Source: Roseomonas marmotae (GTDB lineage Bacteria; Pseudomonadota; Alphaproteobacteria; Acetobacterales; Acetobacteraceae). Taken from it: a stretch of 59,993 bases of DNA. Shown here in pieces: positions 1-9,427 of the stretch. A program made the translations under genes and the position numbers. Numbering within the stretch: position 1 is the stretch's first letter; every line of letters begins with the position of its first letter. The DNA lies in contig NZ_CP061097.1 of NCBI RefSeq assembly GCF_017654485.1, positions 1 to 59,993 on the forward strand, in the 5' to 3' direction. Below the pieces are notes generated by a model. It had not been told where the DNA came from, ran no database searches, and saw only the letters and a program-made list of their open reading frames with translations.

Positions 1-149
1 AGCTCTGTAAATCAACCTTTAGGCGAAACACACCAGATTAAATTACATTTTTGCAATTTATTGGCTGCCTGAACCACCTGCGGGATTGCGTGCTGCAGTG
101 GTTTCCCTTTGGCTATGGCACTGCCACGTTAACATCAGGGGCGCTCACT

Positions 150-386
150 ATGCTCTCCCTCCTCACCGCAGAGCTGCGCCAGGCGCTGAGAACCGCCATT
201 CAAGAGGCTCTGCGTGAGACGCCAGACGATGCGGAGCGCCTGGAGACATTGCGGGCGTCCTTCATCAAGGTGCTGGAGACGACTGCTCCGCCTCCAGGCC
301 ATGGCGTCTCGGACCTGCGTCAGCGCGCCATGATTGCGGCGCAAATCGATGCGGTGATTGTGGAAGTCCGCAAAGCACATTCCTGA
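150..386 (+). CDS. Small hypothetical protein, 78 aa
   Basis: Unrecognised small soluble protein, predicted largely helical and rich in Ala, Glu and Arg (begins MLSLLTAELRQALRTAI). I chose the ATG at 150 because an AGGGG stretch lies about 9 nt upstream. The frame is open to an ATG at 51, but the extra 33 residues are Cys/Trp-rich and unlike the rest. No signal peptide or membrane segment is visible. It stands alone ahead of a nuclease fragment, so context gives no hint of function. Confidence 0.5.
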   Translation: MLSLLTAELRQALRTAIQEALRETPDDAERLETLRASFIKVLETTAPPPGHGVSDLRQRAMIAAQIDAVIVEVRKAHS

Positions 387-611
387 GCGGCACTCCCCCA
401 ATGCTCAAAGATTTTTCTGACCACCTGCTTCGGCCATCGGGGTCAGCATATGTCAGCTTTTCAGAAGGCAGGCTGCGTTCTTGAACATCTTAGAAGGGCG
501 CACAGCTGCCGGGTGCGGCAATTGCTAGGTCACCAACCTGATGAGCACGCGGCCCCGGGCTTATCGTGTAACCGGAGTCGTCAGTCCGGGTAGCCCGCCC
601 AAGGCGCCTGG

Positions 612-725
612 GCGCAGCAGGAACTCTCGGCGCTCGCTTTCCGCAAGCCGGTGCGCGTGGTGGTGGAAGATACCGGCCGCTATGGCCGCACCCTTGGTGC
701 CGTCTGGGTGGGCCGCCTTAACGAG
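612..725 (+). pseudogene. Fragment of a thermonuclease (SNase) gene
   Basis: Translation from 612 reads AQQELSALAFRKPVRVVVED and continues TGRYGRTLGAVWVG. It is nearly identical to the middle of the intact SNase gene at 13079-13756 (same order of the AQQELSALAFRK, VRVVVEDT and RYGR blocks). The start, the first catalytic segment and the C-terminal Excalibur domain are absent, so this is a relic of a second copy. A C-terminal relic of the same family lies at 20380-20484. Confidence 0.75.
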
Positions 726-884
726 CCGGTCAGGCCTTTGACACGCTCCCGTCCTCATCCATCAGCTCACCGTTGTGTGTAACCGTGGCTAACCTCCCGC
801 TGTCCCCGGGCTGTCGACCTTGGCGCAGACTCCAGCCATGCTCTTCAGAGCGCCGACCGGAACAGGCGGGATGGGAGAAAACGC

Positions 885-1880
885 ATGCACCTGACACACT
901 CTCGCCGTGCCCTGCTGGCCGGCGCCGGATTGGCGGCCATGGGGTCAACATGGCCGAGCACTCCCGCCGGCGCCCAGTCCACTGCGTCAGCGCCCGGCAT
1001 GGTGCGGGGCACGGCAGGACCTGTGAAGTTCTCCGCCGGCACGGAGCCCCCCCGCACGCCGGCGCCGCCGCTGGCCACGGATTGCCACCACCACGTCTAC
1101 GATGCCCGTTTTCCAGCCGATCCACGCACCCAGCTGCGGCCGCCAGATGCCTCGCCGGAGGACTACCGGGCGCTGGCACGCAGGCTCGGCACCCAGCGCT
1201 CCGTGCTGGTCACGCCCTCCACCTACGGCACCGACAACCGCCTTCACCTGCAGGCCATGCGGGAGCTGGGCCCGGAGCGGGCGCGCATGGTCGCGGTGGT
1301 GGATCCCAGCGTGACGGACGCGCAGCTGCGCGAGATGCATGAGGCCGGGGTGCGCGGCATCCGCTTCAACCTAGTTCAGGCCGGGGTGACGACCGTCGAC
1401 ATGCTGGAGCCGCTTTCGGCACGCGTGCAGGCCTTGGGGTGGCACACGCAGATCCATATGCTGGGCGACCAGATCGCCGAGCACGAGGCGCTGTTCCTGC
1501 GCTTGCCGGCGCCGATCGTCTTTGACCACCTGGGCCGCATCCCGATGGACGAGGGGGTGGAGCATGCCGGTTACAAGACGGTCCGCCGGCTGTTGGATCG
1601 CGGCAAAACCTGGGTGAAGCTCTCCGGCGCCTACATGGACACCAAGGTTGGGCCAGCCGGTCGCTGGTCTGATACGGTCCCCGTTGCGCAGGGCTATGCG
1701 ACGGGCGTGCCGGAGCGGTGCGTCTGGGCGAGTGACTGGCCGCATGTCACCGAGCCGGCCGAGAAGCCCGATGACGCGGCGCTGTTCGACCTGCTGACCG
1801 AGTGGGTGCCGGACGAGGCCGCGCGCAAGCAGGTGCTCGTCGACAATCCGGCGGCCTTGTACGGCTTCCCGAAAGGTTGA
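885..1880 (+). CDS. Tat-exported amidohydrolase (LigI / PDC-hydrolase-like)
   Basis: Predicted metal-dependent hydrolase of the amidohydrolase_2 family, closest in motifs to 2-pyrone-4,6-dicarboxylate hydrolases, which open lactone rings. The 331 residues begin with a twin-arginine signal (HSRRALLAGAGLAAMG), so it is probably periplasmic, which is unusual for LigI itself. The TIM-barrel motifs are visible: ATDCHHHVYDARFP (first strand HxH), IHMLGDQ, FDHLGRIP, VKLSGAYM and WASDWPHV (late-strand Asp). A good ribosome site (GGGAGAA) precedes the ATG at 885. It stands alone, with a degenerate transposase immediately downstream. The substrate is not determinable; lactones or ring-cleavage products are inference from the family. 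Confidence 0.85.
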   Translation: MHLTHSRRALLAGAGLAAMGSTWPSTPAGAQSTASAPGMVRGTAGPVKFSAGTEPPRTPAPPLATDCHHHVYDARFPADPRTQLRPPDASPEDYRALARRLGTQRSVLVTPSTYGTDNRLHLQAMRELGPERARMVAVVDPSVTDAQLREMHEAGVRGIRFNLVQAGVTTVDMLEPLSARVQALGWHTQIHMLGDQIAEHEALFLRLPAPIVFDHLGRIPMDEGVEHAGYKTVRRLLDRGKTWVKLSGAYMDTKVGPAGRWSDTVPVAQGYATGVPERCVWASDWPHVTEPAEKPDDAALFDLLTEWVPDEAARKQVLVDNPAALYGFPKG

Positions 1881-1902
1881 GCAGACTTGCCCTGTGGTCT
1901 CG

Positions 1903-2324
1903 GCAGCACGGGCCAGTTCCGCATCCTGGCGCTACAGGCGCTCTACAGCCTCTCCGACGAGCAGACGGAATTCCATGGCTGGACAGGCTTTCCTTCATGC
2001 ACTTCGTGGATCCCGGCCTGTACCAGCCAGTGCCGGATGCCAAGACGACCTGGCTCTACCGCGAGCAGCTCAAGCGGGCGGATGCCATCGACGGGCTGTT
2101 CCGCCGCTGGGCGGTCACGGATGCCGCTCAGCATGACAGCCGCAAGTTTCCAGATCTGCTGGATCCGAGAACACGGCCAGCCGCGTCTGCGGCGGACACC
2201 GCTTACCGCATCAAGCGCAACCTGGAAGTTCTGGAGCGGCGCGATCTGAGCGAGCACATCCAGTTCCTTAGGGCGCCGCAGCGTGGGCTCTCCGAGCAGC
2301 AGGCGAAAGCTTATGATATTATTC
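1903..2324 (+). pseudogene. Degenerate IS5-family transposase remnant
   Basis: Two blocks match the intact transposase at 26928-28004. Block one (about 1920-2110, with a short deletion after EQTEF) corresponds to the LQALYSLSDEQ and PDAKTIWLYREQLK region. Block two (about 2117-2320) corresponds to TDAAQHDSRSFP and YRTRRNLEVLERR. The catalytic middle is deleted (FRRWAVTDAAQHDS is a junction), and both the first ~85 residues and the C-terminus are missing. No terminal repeats remain. The frame runs to a TAG at 2345 that overlaps the GTG of the next gene by one base. Confidence 0.8.
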
Positions 2325-2346
2325 TCGTGCTTGAGGAGCCTTTGTA

Positions 2347-5148
2347 GTGGACTGGATTAGCCGGCACGACATTGAACTGCTGCGCCAGAGCCGGGCGACA
2401 GCGCGCTACAAAGATCTCTCTCCAGAGGAACTTCAAGCTTACCACCGCATCCACGCGGCCCTGCAGCATCTGGCTGGGGTGGCAGTGGAGGCGCTAGGAG
2501 GCTCCCAGCAGTTCGACGCCAAGCTGACCAGTGGCTACTCGGTTTCAGGCGGTGTGCGGGGCAGCCTGCCCAAAGACCTTTGGTTCGGTGCTTATAACCG
2601 CCGCAACCTGGGCGCCTTCGTCGGCATGCCGCAGGTCTTTACGATCGTCTCCTCCACGGGGATCGAAGTCGGGTTCGCCGCCACCATCCACCCGAGCGAC
2701 TTCTCGACCAAGGCAATCAAGGATGCCGTCCGTGCCGCCGCGCCGCAGATCTTCCAGGCCCTGCCGCCCCCCGGATCTCCCGCGGCGGCCGAACTGGCCG
2801 CCCGCCTCAACGCCGCCCCGGGCACCTGGTATTTCCGGCGCAAGACCCGGCTGCCGCCGCGTATCGCCGACTTCCCTTCACTTGATGCCTGGCTGACCTT
2901 CCTAGGCTCGGCCGAGGGGCGCCAATGGGCCAGCGGCGCTATCAGCCGCTATATCAGCGCAGAGGAACTGGATGCCCTGGGCGAGGCCGGGCTCGAGCAC
3001 ATCGTCCGGGAGACCGCCGCGCTGTTTGCTCCGCTCATGGCCGCCATTGTGCCGAGCGAGCCCGACGTGAGTACCCCTCTGGCGCTGTCGACTGAGGATC
3101 CGTCTGAGACGGCTCTCGAGCCGGAGGAGGTTATCCGGCCGGCGCTGGAGACCTTCTTGCAGCGTTTTGCCATCGTGCGCGTCGCACCTTTCGCGCGGAA
3201 CCCGGAACTCTGGGACCTGATGGAGCGCCTCAAGGAGGCCCTGGCGGCGCTGCCAGCGCTGCAAGCCCATCCCCAGGTCCAGGTCACCTGGAGCCTTGGC
3301 AAAGGCAACTGGGCAGCGGTGCCCTGGATCGCCCTGCTAGACCGGCAGCAGATCCCCTCGACCCAAAGTGGGATCTACGGCGTCTTCCTTTTCCCGCAGG
3401 ACCTCTCCGGGGTGTACCTTGCCCTCAACCAAGGGGTCACGGATCTCATCCGGACCCTGGGCCAAGCGGCTGGCCGGCGAGAGCTACAGCAACGGGCTCA
3501 GCAGGCGCGGCAACTGGTGCCGGAGCTGAGCAGCGCTGGCTTCGTGTTCGAGGGGGCCCCGGCGCTGCGCACCACGGCTGGGCTCGCCGCCGATTACGAG
3601 AGCAGCCTCATTGCCCATAAATTCTATCCAGCCGGCGCTGTGCCCTCCGATAGTGAGATCGCCTCGGATCTGAGCGCAGTGCTCGAGGCTTCGGCCAAGC
3701 TGCTGCAGGTCATGACCCCTGTTACGGAGGACGAAGAAGCCTTGTCAGCCGTAGAGACCGCGCAGAACGCCTGGCTCTGGTCGCCGGGACAGGGCGCGTC
3801 ACATTGGGACGAGCTCTATGAGCAGGGCCTGATAGCAATCGGTTGGGATGAGATGGGCGACCTCAGCCGCTACACCAGCTTCGAGCAGATGGCCGAAGCG
3901 CTCAAACACACTTATGCCCGTGCGGACAATCCTTTCAACGACATCCGTGCTTGCTACGACTTTGCTCATGAGATGCGCCCAGACGACCTGGTCTTTGCCA
4001 AGCGCGGCCGCAGCACCATCGTCGGCCACGGCATCGTCACGGGAGGTTATGTGTTTGACCCCTCACGTCCCAGCATGCAGAGCGTGCGGACGGTGCGCTG
4101 GCTGCAGCGCGGTGAATGGACCGCGCCTTACGCCCTGCCAATGAAGACCCTCACTCGCCTAAGCCCGGCCTCTGAGGAGCTTGCGGCTCTACAGGCCTGT
4201 CTCGGCGCAGTGGATCCCAAACGGCCCGTGCCGGTGGAGGAGCGAAAGCCCTTCACAGTGGATGACGCGCTACAGGGTCTCTTTATGCCGCGTGCAACCT
4301 TTACGCATGCACTCGAAGTCTGGCGCCACAAGCGCAACCTTATCCTGCAAGGCGCGCCAGGAGTTGGCAAAAGCTTTGTTGCGCGGCGCATGGCTTATGC
4401 GCTGATGGGCTATGAAGATCCGAGCCGCGTCCGCACCGTCCAGTTTCACCAGGCCTATGCTTATGAGGATTTCGTGCAGGGTTTCCGCCCAAACGGCGGT
4501 GGCTTTGTTCTGAAAGAGGGTGTTTTTCTGGAATTCTGCCGACGCGCACTGACCGACCCCGATCAGACCTATGTCTTCATCATCGACGAGATCAACCGCG
4601 GCAATCTGTCAAAGATCCTGGGCGAGTTGATGTTGCTGATCGAGCCGGATAAGCGCGCCCCCGAATGGGCGGTCAAGCTAGCCTATGCCGAGAAGGCCGA
4701 TGAACGCTTTTACGTGCCCCCCAACGTCTTTCTGCTGGGCATGATGAACACGGCCGACCGCAGCCTGGCGGTGGTCGATTATGCCCTGCGCCGCCGCTTT
4801 GCTTTTGTCACCCTGGAGCCTGGCTTTGGCGAAGGCAGCTTCCGGACGCATCTGACCGAGCGAGGGGTCTCCACCGCCCTGCAGGAGCGGATTTGTAGCC
4901 GGATGGGCACGCTGAATGCGGCCATTCGGGACGACCGCACCAATCTCGGTCCTGGCTTTTGCATCGGCCACAGCTTCTTCTCCAGCCCGCCGCGACTACC
5001 GGAGGGGGAGGGAGGGAGCCTGAGCCCTGACGCCGAAGCCGCTTGGTATCAGCGGGTGATCGAGACCGAGGTCGCACCTCTGCTGGAAGAATACTGGTTC
5101 GACGATCCCGCTCAGGCGGAGGCCTGGCGCAGCAAGCTGCTGGCCTGA
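2347..5148 (+). CDS. McrB-like AAA+ NTPase of a type IV restriction system
   Basis: Motor and specificity subunit of a modification-dependent restriction complex, expected to assemble with the McrC-like protein encoded next. The 933 residues contain an N-terminal region of unclear family (about 1-230), an MrcB_N/DUF3578-like domain (about 310-420; GKGNWAAVPWIALLD, LSGVYLALNQG), an EVE-like domain (about 475-605; WLWSPGQGASHWDEL to VGHGIVTGGY) and the AAA+ module. The AAA+ part has Walker A GAPGVGKS at about 669-676, Walker B FIIDEINRGN at about 744 and the MNTADRS segment at about 799. EVE and related readers bind modified bases, so two candidate recognition domains precede the motor, more than E. 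coli McrB carries. GTG start at 2347; the gene begins inside an IS remnant, so an upstream part or promoter may have been altered. Confidence 0.9.
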   Translation: MDWISRHDIELLRQSRATARYKDLSPEELQAYHRIHAALQHLAGVAVEALGGSQQFDAKLTSGYSVSGGVRGSLPKDLWFGAYNRRNLGAFVGMPQVFTIVSSTGIEVGFAATIHPSDFSTKAIKDAVRAAAPQIFQALPPPGSPAAAELAARLNAAPGTWYFRRKTRLPPRIADFPSLDAWLTFLGSAEGRQWASGAISRYISAEELDALGEAGLEHIVRETAALFAPLMAAIVPSEPDVSTPLALSTEDPSETALEPEEVIRPALETFLQRFAIVRVAPFARNPELWDLMERLKEALAALPALQAHPQVQVTWSLGKGNWAAVPWIALLDRQQIPSTQSGIYGVFLFPQDLSGVYLALNQGVTDLIRTLGQAAGRRELQQRAQQARQLVPELSSAGFVFEGAPALRTTAGLAADYESSLIAHKFYPAGAVPSDSEIASDLSAVLEASAKLLQVMTPVTEDEEALSAVETAQNAWLWSPGQGASHWDELYEQGLIAIGWDEMGDLSRYTSFEQMAEALKHTYARADNPFNDIRACYDFAHEMRPDDLVFAKRGRSTIVGHGIVTGGYVFDPSRPSMQSVRTVRWLQRGEWTAPYALPMKTLTRLSPASEELAALQACLGAVDPKRPVPVEERKPFTVDDALQGLFMPRATFTHALEVWRHKRNLILQGAPGVGKSFVARRMAYALMGYEDPSRVRTVQFHQAYAYEDFVQGFRPNGGGFVLKEGVFLEFCRRALTDPDQTYVFIIDEINRGNLSKILGELMLLIEPDKRAPEWAVKLAYAEKADERFYVPPNVFLLGMMNTADRSLAVVDYALRRRFAFVTLEPGFGEGSFRTHLTERGVSTALQERICSRMGTLNAAIRDDRTNLGPGFCIGHSFFSSPPRLPEGEGGSLSPDAEAAWYQRVIETEVAPLLEEYWFDDPAQAEAWRSKLLA

Positions 5149-5161
5149 CGGGCGTCCTGCG

Positions 5162-6262
5162 ATGGCCAGCGCCATCCCGATCCGCAACCTCTACTACCTG
5201 TTCCTCTATGCCTGGGACCGCTTTCCGGAGGGGAAGGCGGTCGAAGTCGCGGCTACGGACAGTCCGGATCTCATGAACCTGCTGGCACAGGTGCTGATCA
5301 ATGGTGTCCGGCGCCTCCTCCGGCGTGGGCCTGACCGCGGCTACCGGCTGGAGACGGACGAGACCGCAGCGCCGCGCGGACGTTTTCTCCTGGCGGAGAC
5401 CATCAAGCGGGCCACAATGCTGCGCGGGCGGGCCGTGTGCGCCTATGACGAACTCAGCGCCGATGTGCCACACAACCAAGTCCTGAAGGCTACGCTGCGG
5501 ACCCTGGCCGCCGCGGAAAGCCTGCAGGATGGTTTGGCACATGAGCTGCGGCTCCTGCATCGGCGGCTTGCCGAGGTGTCAGACCGGCCGCTTTCGAGAG
5601 CACTGTTCCGGCCGGTGCAGTTGTCGCGCAACAACCGCCATTATGACCTGCTGCTGCAGATCTGCCGGCTGGTATACGACAACCTCCTGCCTGGAGAGGG
5701 TGCAGGCCGAACTCGCTTTGCTGATATCCTGCAGGATGAGGTGAAGATGTCGGCGGTGTTCGAGGCCTTCATCCGCAACTTCTATCGCGCCGAGCAAAGC
5801 GTCTTTCACGTCGGCGCGGAGCATCTCGATTGGAATGCTCTATGCGACGATCCTGCCCATGCCAGATACCTGCCGCTCATGCGTACCGACGTCACCTTAC
5901 GGTCGCCTACACGAACCATTGTCATTGATGCCAAGTTCTATCAGCAGACTCTAGTGCGCCACTGGGGTGGGCCCGAACGGGTGCGCTCCGGACACCTCTA
6001 TCAGCTACTGACCTATCTCCGGCATATCGATATCGCAGCGCAGCCTGCTCGCATGGCAGAAGGCATGCTGCTCTATCCGCGGATCAGCGGTCCGGATCTG
6101 CGGCTCCACTACACGCTGGACGGGCACTCAGTACGGATCCAGACCGTCGATTTGAACCGAGACTGGACCGAGATCCAGCAGGAGTTGCTGGCGCTGCTAG
6201 AATTGCCCGCTGCAGCATCAAAGCTGACGGAGGAACCTGTTAGCCTCAGCACCTCTTCGTAG
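5162..6262 (+). CDS. McrC-like nuclease subunit of a type IV restriction system
   Basis: Partner of the McrB-like NTPase, from which it is separated by 13 nt. The 366-residue protein starts with the family-typical segment IPIRNLYYLFLYAWDRF. It carries a PD-(D/E)xK nuclease signature near the middle: an Asp in MRTDVTL (about residue 241) and the D-x-K of VIDAKFYQ (about 256-258). In the known McrBC mechanism McrC docks on the McrB ring, stimulates its GTPase and cuts DNA near methylated sites. The catalytic residues look intact, so the system is probably active unless expression is lost. Nothing co-oriented follows within 200 nt. Confidence 0.88.
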   Translation: MASAIPIRNLYYLFLYAWDRFPEGKAVEVAATDSPDLMNLLAQVLINGVRRLLRRGPDRGYRLETDETAAPRGRFLLAETIKRATMLRGRAVCAYDELSADVPHNQVLKATLRTLAAAESLQDGLAHELRLLHRRLAEVSDRPLSRALFRPVQLSRNNRHYDLLLQICRLVYDNLLPGEGAGRTRFADILQDEVKMSAVFEAFIRNFYRAEQSVFHVGAEHLDWNALCDDPAHARYLPLMRTDVTLRSPTRTIVIDAKFYQQTLVRHWGGPERVRSGHLYQLLTYLRHIDIAAQPARMAEGMLLYPRISGPDLRLHYTLDGHSVRIQTVDLNRDWTEIQQELLALLELPAAASKLTEEPVSLSTSS

Positions 6263-6478
6263 CCGATCCATGCTCGGAACCAAAGCTTATAGGTCGTGAC
6301 CCTAGCTGCGCCGACAGCTCAGCATAAACCTTCGCAGGCCTTCCCATCCCAGAATCTCCCAGATCACCGCCGGCAACCCAGGCGGTCATGGCAGCACGCC
6401 CTTTGTCGAGCTCCGCTGGGAACTCCCCCCCGCGGGTCGCACTGATTGGCCTGCAATTCCTGCTTTGCCGGAGCCGCG

Positions 6479-7444
6479 TTAGCCGGCCCGCAACACGCCA
6501 GCGGCACGCAGCAACCGCTCGTATTCCTTGCCCTCTTGCCTGATCGTGGCGTCCACTTCCTCCGGCGTCCGCGCGTCGGGCTCGATCCCAAGATCGGCGA
6601 GGCGGCGAAGCACCTCCGGCTCCCTGGAGATGGTCAGCATGTGGCCCGACAGCAGGGAGACGACCTGCGGCGGCGTGCCGGCCGGGGCGAACATGCCGTT
6701 CCAGGTGGTGAAGATGGCGCCGGGAAAGGTCTCGGCGATGGTCGGCACGTCCGGAAGCTGTGGAACCCGATGCGCGCCGGTGAGCGCTATCGCCTTCACC
6801 GCGCCGGACTGAACAAGCTGCAGCATGTCCGCCGGCGAACCGAAATGCGCATGCACTCGGCCACTCACTAAGTCAGCAACGATTTGCGGTACGCCAGGAT
6901 AGGGAACGATCGTCAGCTCGATCCCCGCAGCTGTCGCCAGGGTAAATGGCGCCAGGTGGCTGGAGGTGCCGAGGCTGGAGGATGCCGTGTTCAACCGCCC
7001 AGGATTGGCCCGTGCCCATGCCACCAGCTCCGGCAGCGTGGAGGGTGGGAACTCCTTGTTGACCACCAGCAGGATGCCGTTGCTGCCGACGATATTGACA
7101 CCCATGAAGTCGCGCAGGGGATCGTAGGAGACGGATTGCATCTTCGGCGTGGCAGAGAACACGCCCGGTCCGGCAAAGAGCATCGTGTGCCCGTCACGCG
7201 CGCGGAGGACCGCCTCCGCGCCCAGCACGGCGTTTCCGCCCGGCCGGTTTTCCACCGGGAAGGGCTGGCTCAGAACGGCCGAGAGGCGGGCGCAGAACAG
7301 GCGGCAGAGCGTGTCCGTCGCTCCCCCCGCGCCATAGGGAACGATGACGCGGACCGGTCTCGACGGCCAGCCGCCCGTCTGCGCAAACGCTGGCGATGCC
7401 GCAGCCACGGCGGCCGCGAAGCCCAGAGCCCTTCGTGTGATCAT
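6479..7444 (-). CDS. Bug/TctC-family tripartite tricarboxylate receptor
   Basis: Periplasmic solute-binding protein of the Bug family, which delivers carboxylates and other small organic anions to TctAB-type carriers or acts as an orphan sensor. The 321 residues begin with a Sec/Tat-like leader (MITRRALGFAAAVAAASPAFAQ), then show WPSRPVRVIVPYGAGGATD, the ENRPGGNAVLGAE ligand loop, SSSLGTSSH and GVPQIVADLVSGRVHA. The ATG at 7444 is preferred over 7459 because GGAGAA sits about 8 nt upstream of it. No tctA or tctB gene is present, as is common for this family. The adjacent IclR relic suggests a lost local regulator. Confidence 0.88.
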   Translation of the reverse strand: MITRRALGFAAAVAAASPAFAQTGGWPSRPVRVIVPYGAGGATDTLCRLFCARLSAVLSQPFPVENRPGGNAVLGAEAVLRARDGHTMLFAGPGVFSATPKMQSVSYDPLRDFMGVNIVGSNGILLVVNKEFPPSTLPELVAWARANPGRLNTASSSLGTSSHLAPFTLATAAGIELTIVPYPGVPQIVADLVSGRVHAHFGSPADMLQLVQSGAVKAIALTGAHRVPQLPDVPTIAETFPGAIFTTWNGMFAPAGTPPQVVSLLSGHMLTISREPEVLRRLADLGIEPDARTPEEVDATIRQEGKEYERLLRAAGVLRAG

Positions 7445-7699
7445 TCTCTCGTTCTCCATCGAGCAGCAGACACAGAACCGCCACCGCGGCAGGGCGCCGA
7501 GGGCGTCAGACAAGGCCGCACTGCGCGATCGGCCACCCGCATCCCGTGCCGCCGCGTACTGAAGTCGCTCGTCTCCTCCACCCTCGCGCGGCCAGTTCCC
7601 GCCCGGGATGCACGGCGTCCGTCTGCCGAAGGCCCTGGCCTCAGCCTGCCTGGATGACGTTCTCGCCGCTCTTACTGAGAGAGGCCGCGCGCGGCCTCT

Positions 7700-8387
7700 G
7701 TGGTAAGCGGCGATATGGATCACCGCTATCGGCCTACGCTGCCGGTCATGTACGACGGCGGCAAGCACGATTTCGTCCAGCAGCCCTTCTTCCAGTGCCA
7801 GCGCGCAGCCATCCTGCCGCGCTGTGGCCTCTTTTGCCCGCAAGGTCGGCAGGTCGGTGATTGTCTTCGGCGTCGGCGGCCGGGGCCCGCTCCGCGCGAG
7901 AATGCTCTCCACCTCCTCGTCGGGCATGAGCGCCATCATGGCCCGCCCTCCGACGAACTGGCCAATAAAATGCGCCGGCCGACGAGGGTAGCGAAGAAGC
8001 TCTCCCGTTCACTCTGCAACCGGATGGCATAGATGATCGACAGGTTGTCCAGCAGGCTGAGGTCAACGCGCTCCTGTACCGTGTGGCACAGTCCGATGCG
8101 TGGACGTGGCGCAGTCCGCCAACGGATTGATGCGCAGGAAGTCGAAGTGCCGGTCCAGAAATTAATTTGCAGGAATGAAATAGCGGACGCCATCATCCCG
8201 CTCGATACAGCCCAGGCGGGTCAGCGTATAGCTGACCCCCTGGGCGCTGCTCTTATCCAGTCCAGGGACCTCTGCACGTTGGGACAGTGACATGGGATGC
8301 GGCTGGCGCCCGAATGCCTCCAGCACGCGGAAGGCGCGTTCCAGGCCCTGATGTCGAGGCGCGGATCGACATCTGCATCGACCATGG
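7700..8387 (-). pseudogene. Frameshifted IclR-family transcriptional regulator
   Basis: Reading the minus strand through three frames recovers an IclR protein. The N-terminal helix-turn-helix (GLERAFRVLEAFGRQPHPMS, DKSSAQGVSYTLTRLGCIER) is interrupted by a stop around 8160. The effector domain follows in a second frame (ERVDLSLLDNLSIIYAIRLQ) and then a third (DEEVESILARSGPRPPTPKT, DGCALALEEGLLDEIVLAAV). At least two frameshifts and one stop are needed, so the gene is dead. It lies between the Bug receptor and the MBL-fold pair and may once have controlled either. Confidence 0.8.
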
Positions 8388-8605
8388 GAGCTTCCCCCTT
8401 ACTTCCTATTTGGCTTTGACATGTCTTCTCTTCAAAAAGTATTGTCAATTTCAGATAATTTGTATCGACCGTCAATACGATAGGTGCTTCGCCCATTTCA
8501 TGCGGCACAGTTTCGGGTCCTGCAACGAGAACCGGAACGTGTCCGGGCACCATCGCGCCGCGGTCTGACGACGGAGCGGAGTGCCCATGTCCCCGATGCC
8601 AGAGG

Positions 8606-9400
8606 ATGTCCAAAACGATGCGCCCGGTTACTTCTAAACCCAGCGGATCCCTGCCCCGCGCTTTGCGAGGCAACTTGCTTTGGACAGGAGGATCGCTGAG
8701 CTTCATCTACAAAGATCGGGAAGTGCGGAGCCATATCTCGGTCTATGCCCTCAAGGGTTCCGAGAAGATCATCATGGTCGATACCGGCCATCCCTCCCAC
8801 TGGGATGACTTGGAGCGTGACATCGACAGGTTTCTCGACGGCAGAAGCCTCGACTTTATCTTCCTGACGCACATCGAGTTCCCGCATATCGGGCTCCTCC
8901 CAAACTGGATGCGCAAATTCCCCGACGTGCAGGTCTACGGTATGGTCAGCGACCTGTTTCACTACTTCCCGGACGAGGCGCACCGCTTCCATACGGTCGC
9001 CCCCGGAGACTTCCTGGACCTGGGCGACACGAAATTCGTCTTTGTGCCAGCCGTCTGGAGAGACATGAACAACACACTCTGGGGATTCGAGACGCGGGAC
9101 CGCACGCTTTTCGTCGCCGACGCCTATGGGTATATGCACTACCACGACAAGGGCGAGACGGATGTCCTTAGCAGCGAACGGCCCGTCCCTGACCTTGAGG
9201 CGTTGCAGTTCCTGAACGAGCGGGCGCTGTACTGGACGAAGTACGCCGATACGCGGGAGACCTTCGGCAGCATGGACAGCCTGCTGGATGTCCTGCGGCC
9301 GCATCTCATCGCGCCCGCGCATGGCGGCGTGGTCGATACGCTCCCGGCTATGAACCCGCTGATCAAGCAGGGCATGATGATGATGAAGCTGCCGGTTTAA
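8606..9400 (+). CDS. MBL-fold protein, flavodiiron (ODP) type with altered metal site
   Basis: 264-residue metallo-beta-lactamase-fold protein resembling the diiron domain of flavodiiron proteins and oxygen-sensing ODPs rather than hydrolytic MBLs. The signature is LTHIEFPHIG: His89, Glu91 and His94 match the HxExDH motif, but Pro93 replaces the Asp. The strand that normally carries the next His reads FVPAVWRDMNN without it. The bridging Asp is present in FVADAYG (Asp172), as is the late His in APAHGG. The metal site is therefore incomplete or rearranged. It lacks flavodoxin and rubredoxin domains. An AT-rich stretch (about 8395-8480) precedes it and is the likely promoter. It is followed after 27 nt by a divergent homologue. 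ATG at 8618 is an alternative start. Confidence 0.75.
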   Translation: MSKTMRPVTSKPSGSLPRALRGNLLWTGGSLSFIYKDREVRSHISVYALKGSEKIIMVDTGHPSHWDDLERDIDRFLDGRSLDFIFLTHIEFPHIGLLPNWMRKFPDVQVYGMVSDLFHYFPDEAHRFHTVAPGDFLDLGDTKFVFVPAVWRDMNNTLWGFETRDRTLFVADAYGYMHYHDKGETDVLSSERPVPDLEALQFLNERALYWTKYADTRETFGSMDSLLDVLRPHLIAPAHGGVVDTLPAMNPLIKQGMMMMKLPV

Positions 9401-9427
9401 CCCCGGGTGAGCACGGAGACTCGGCAT

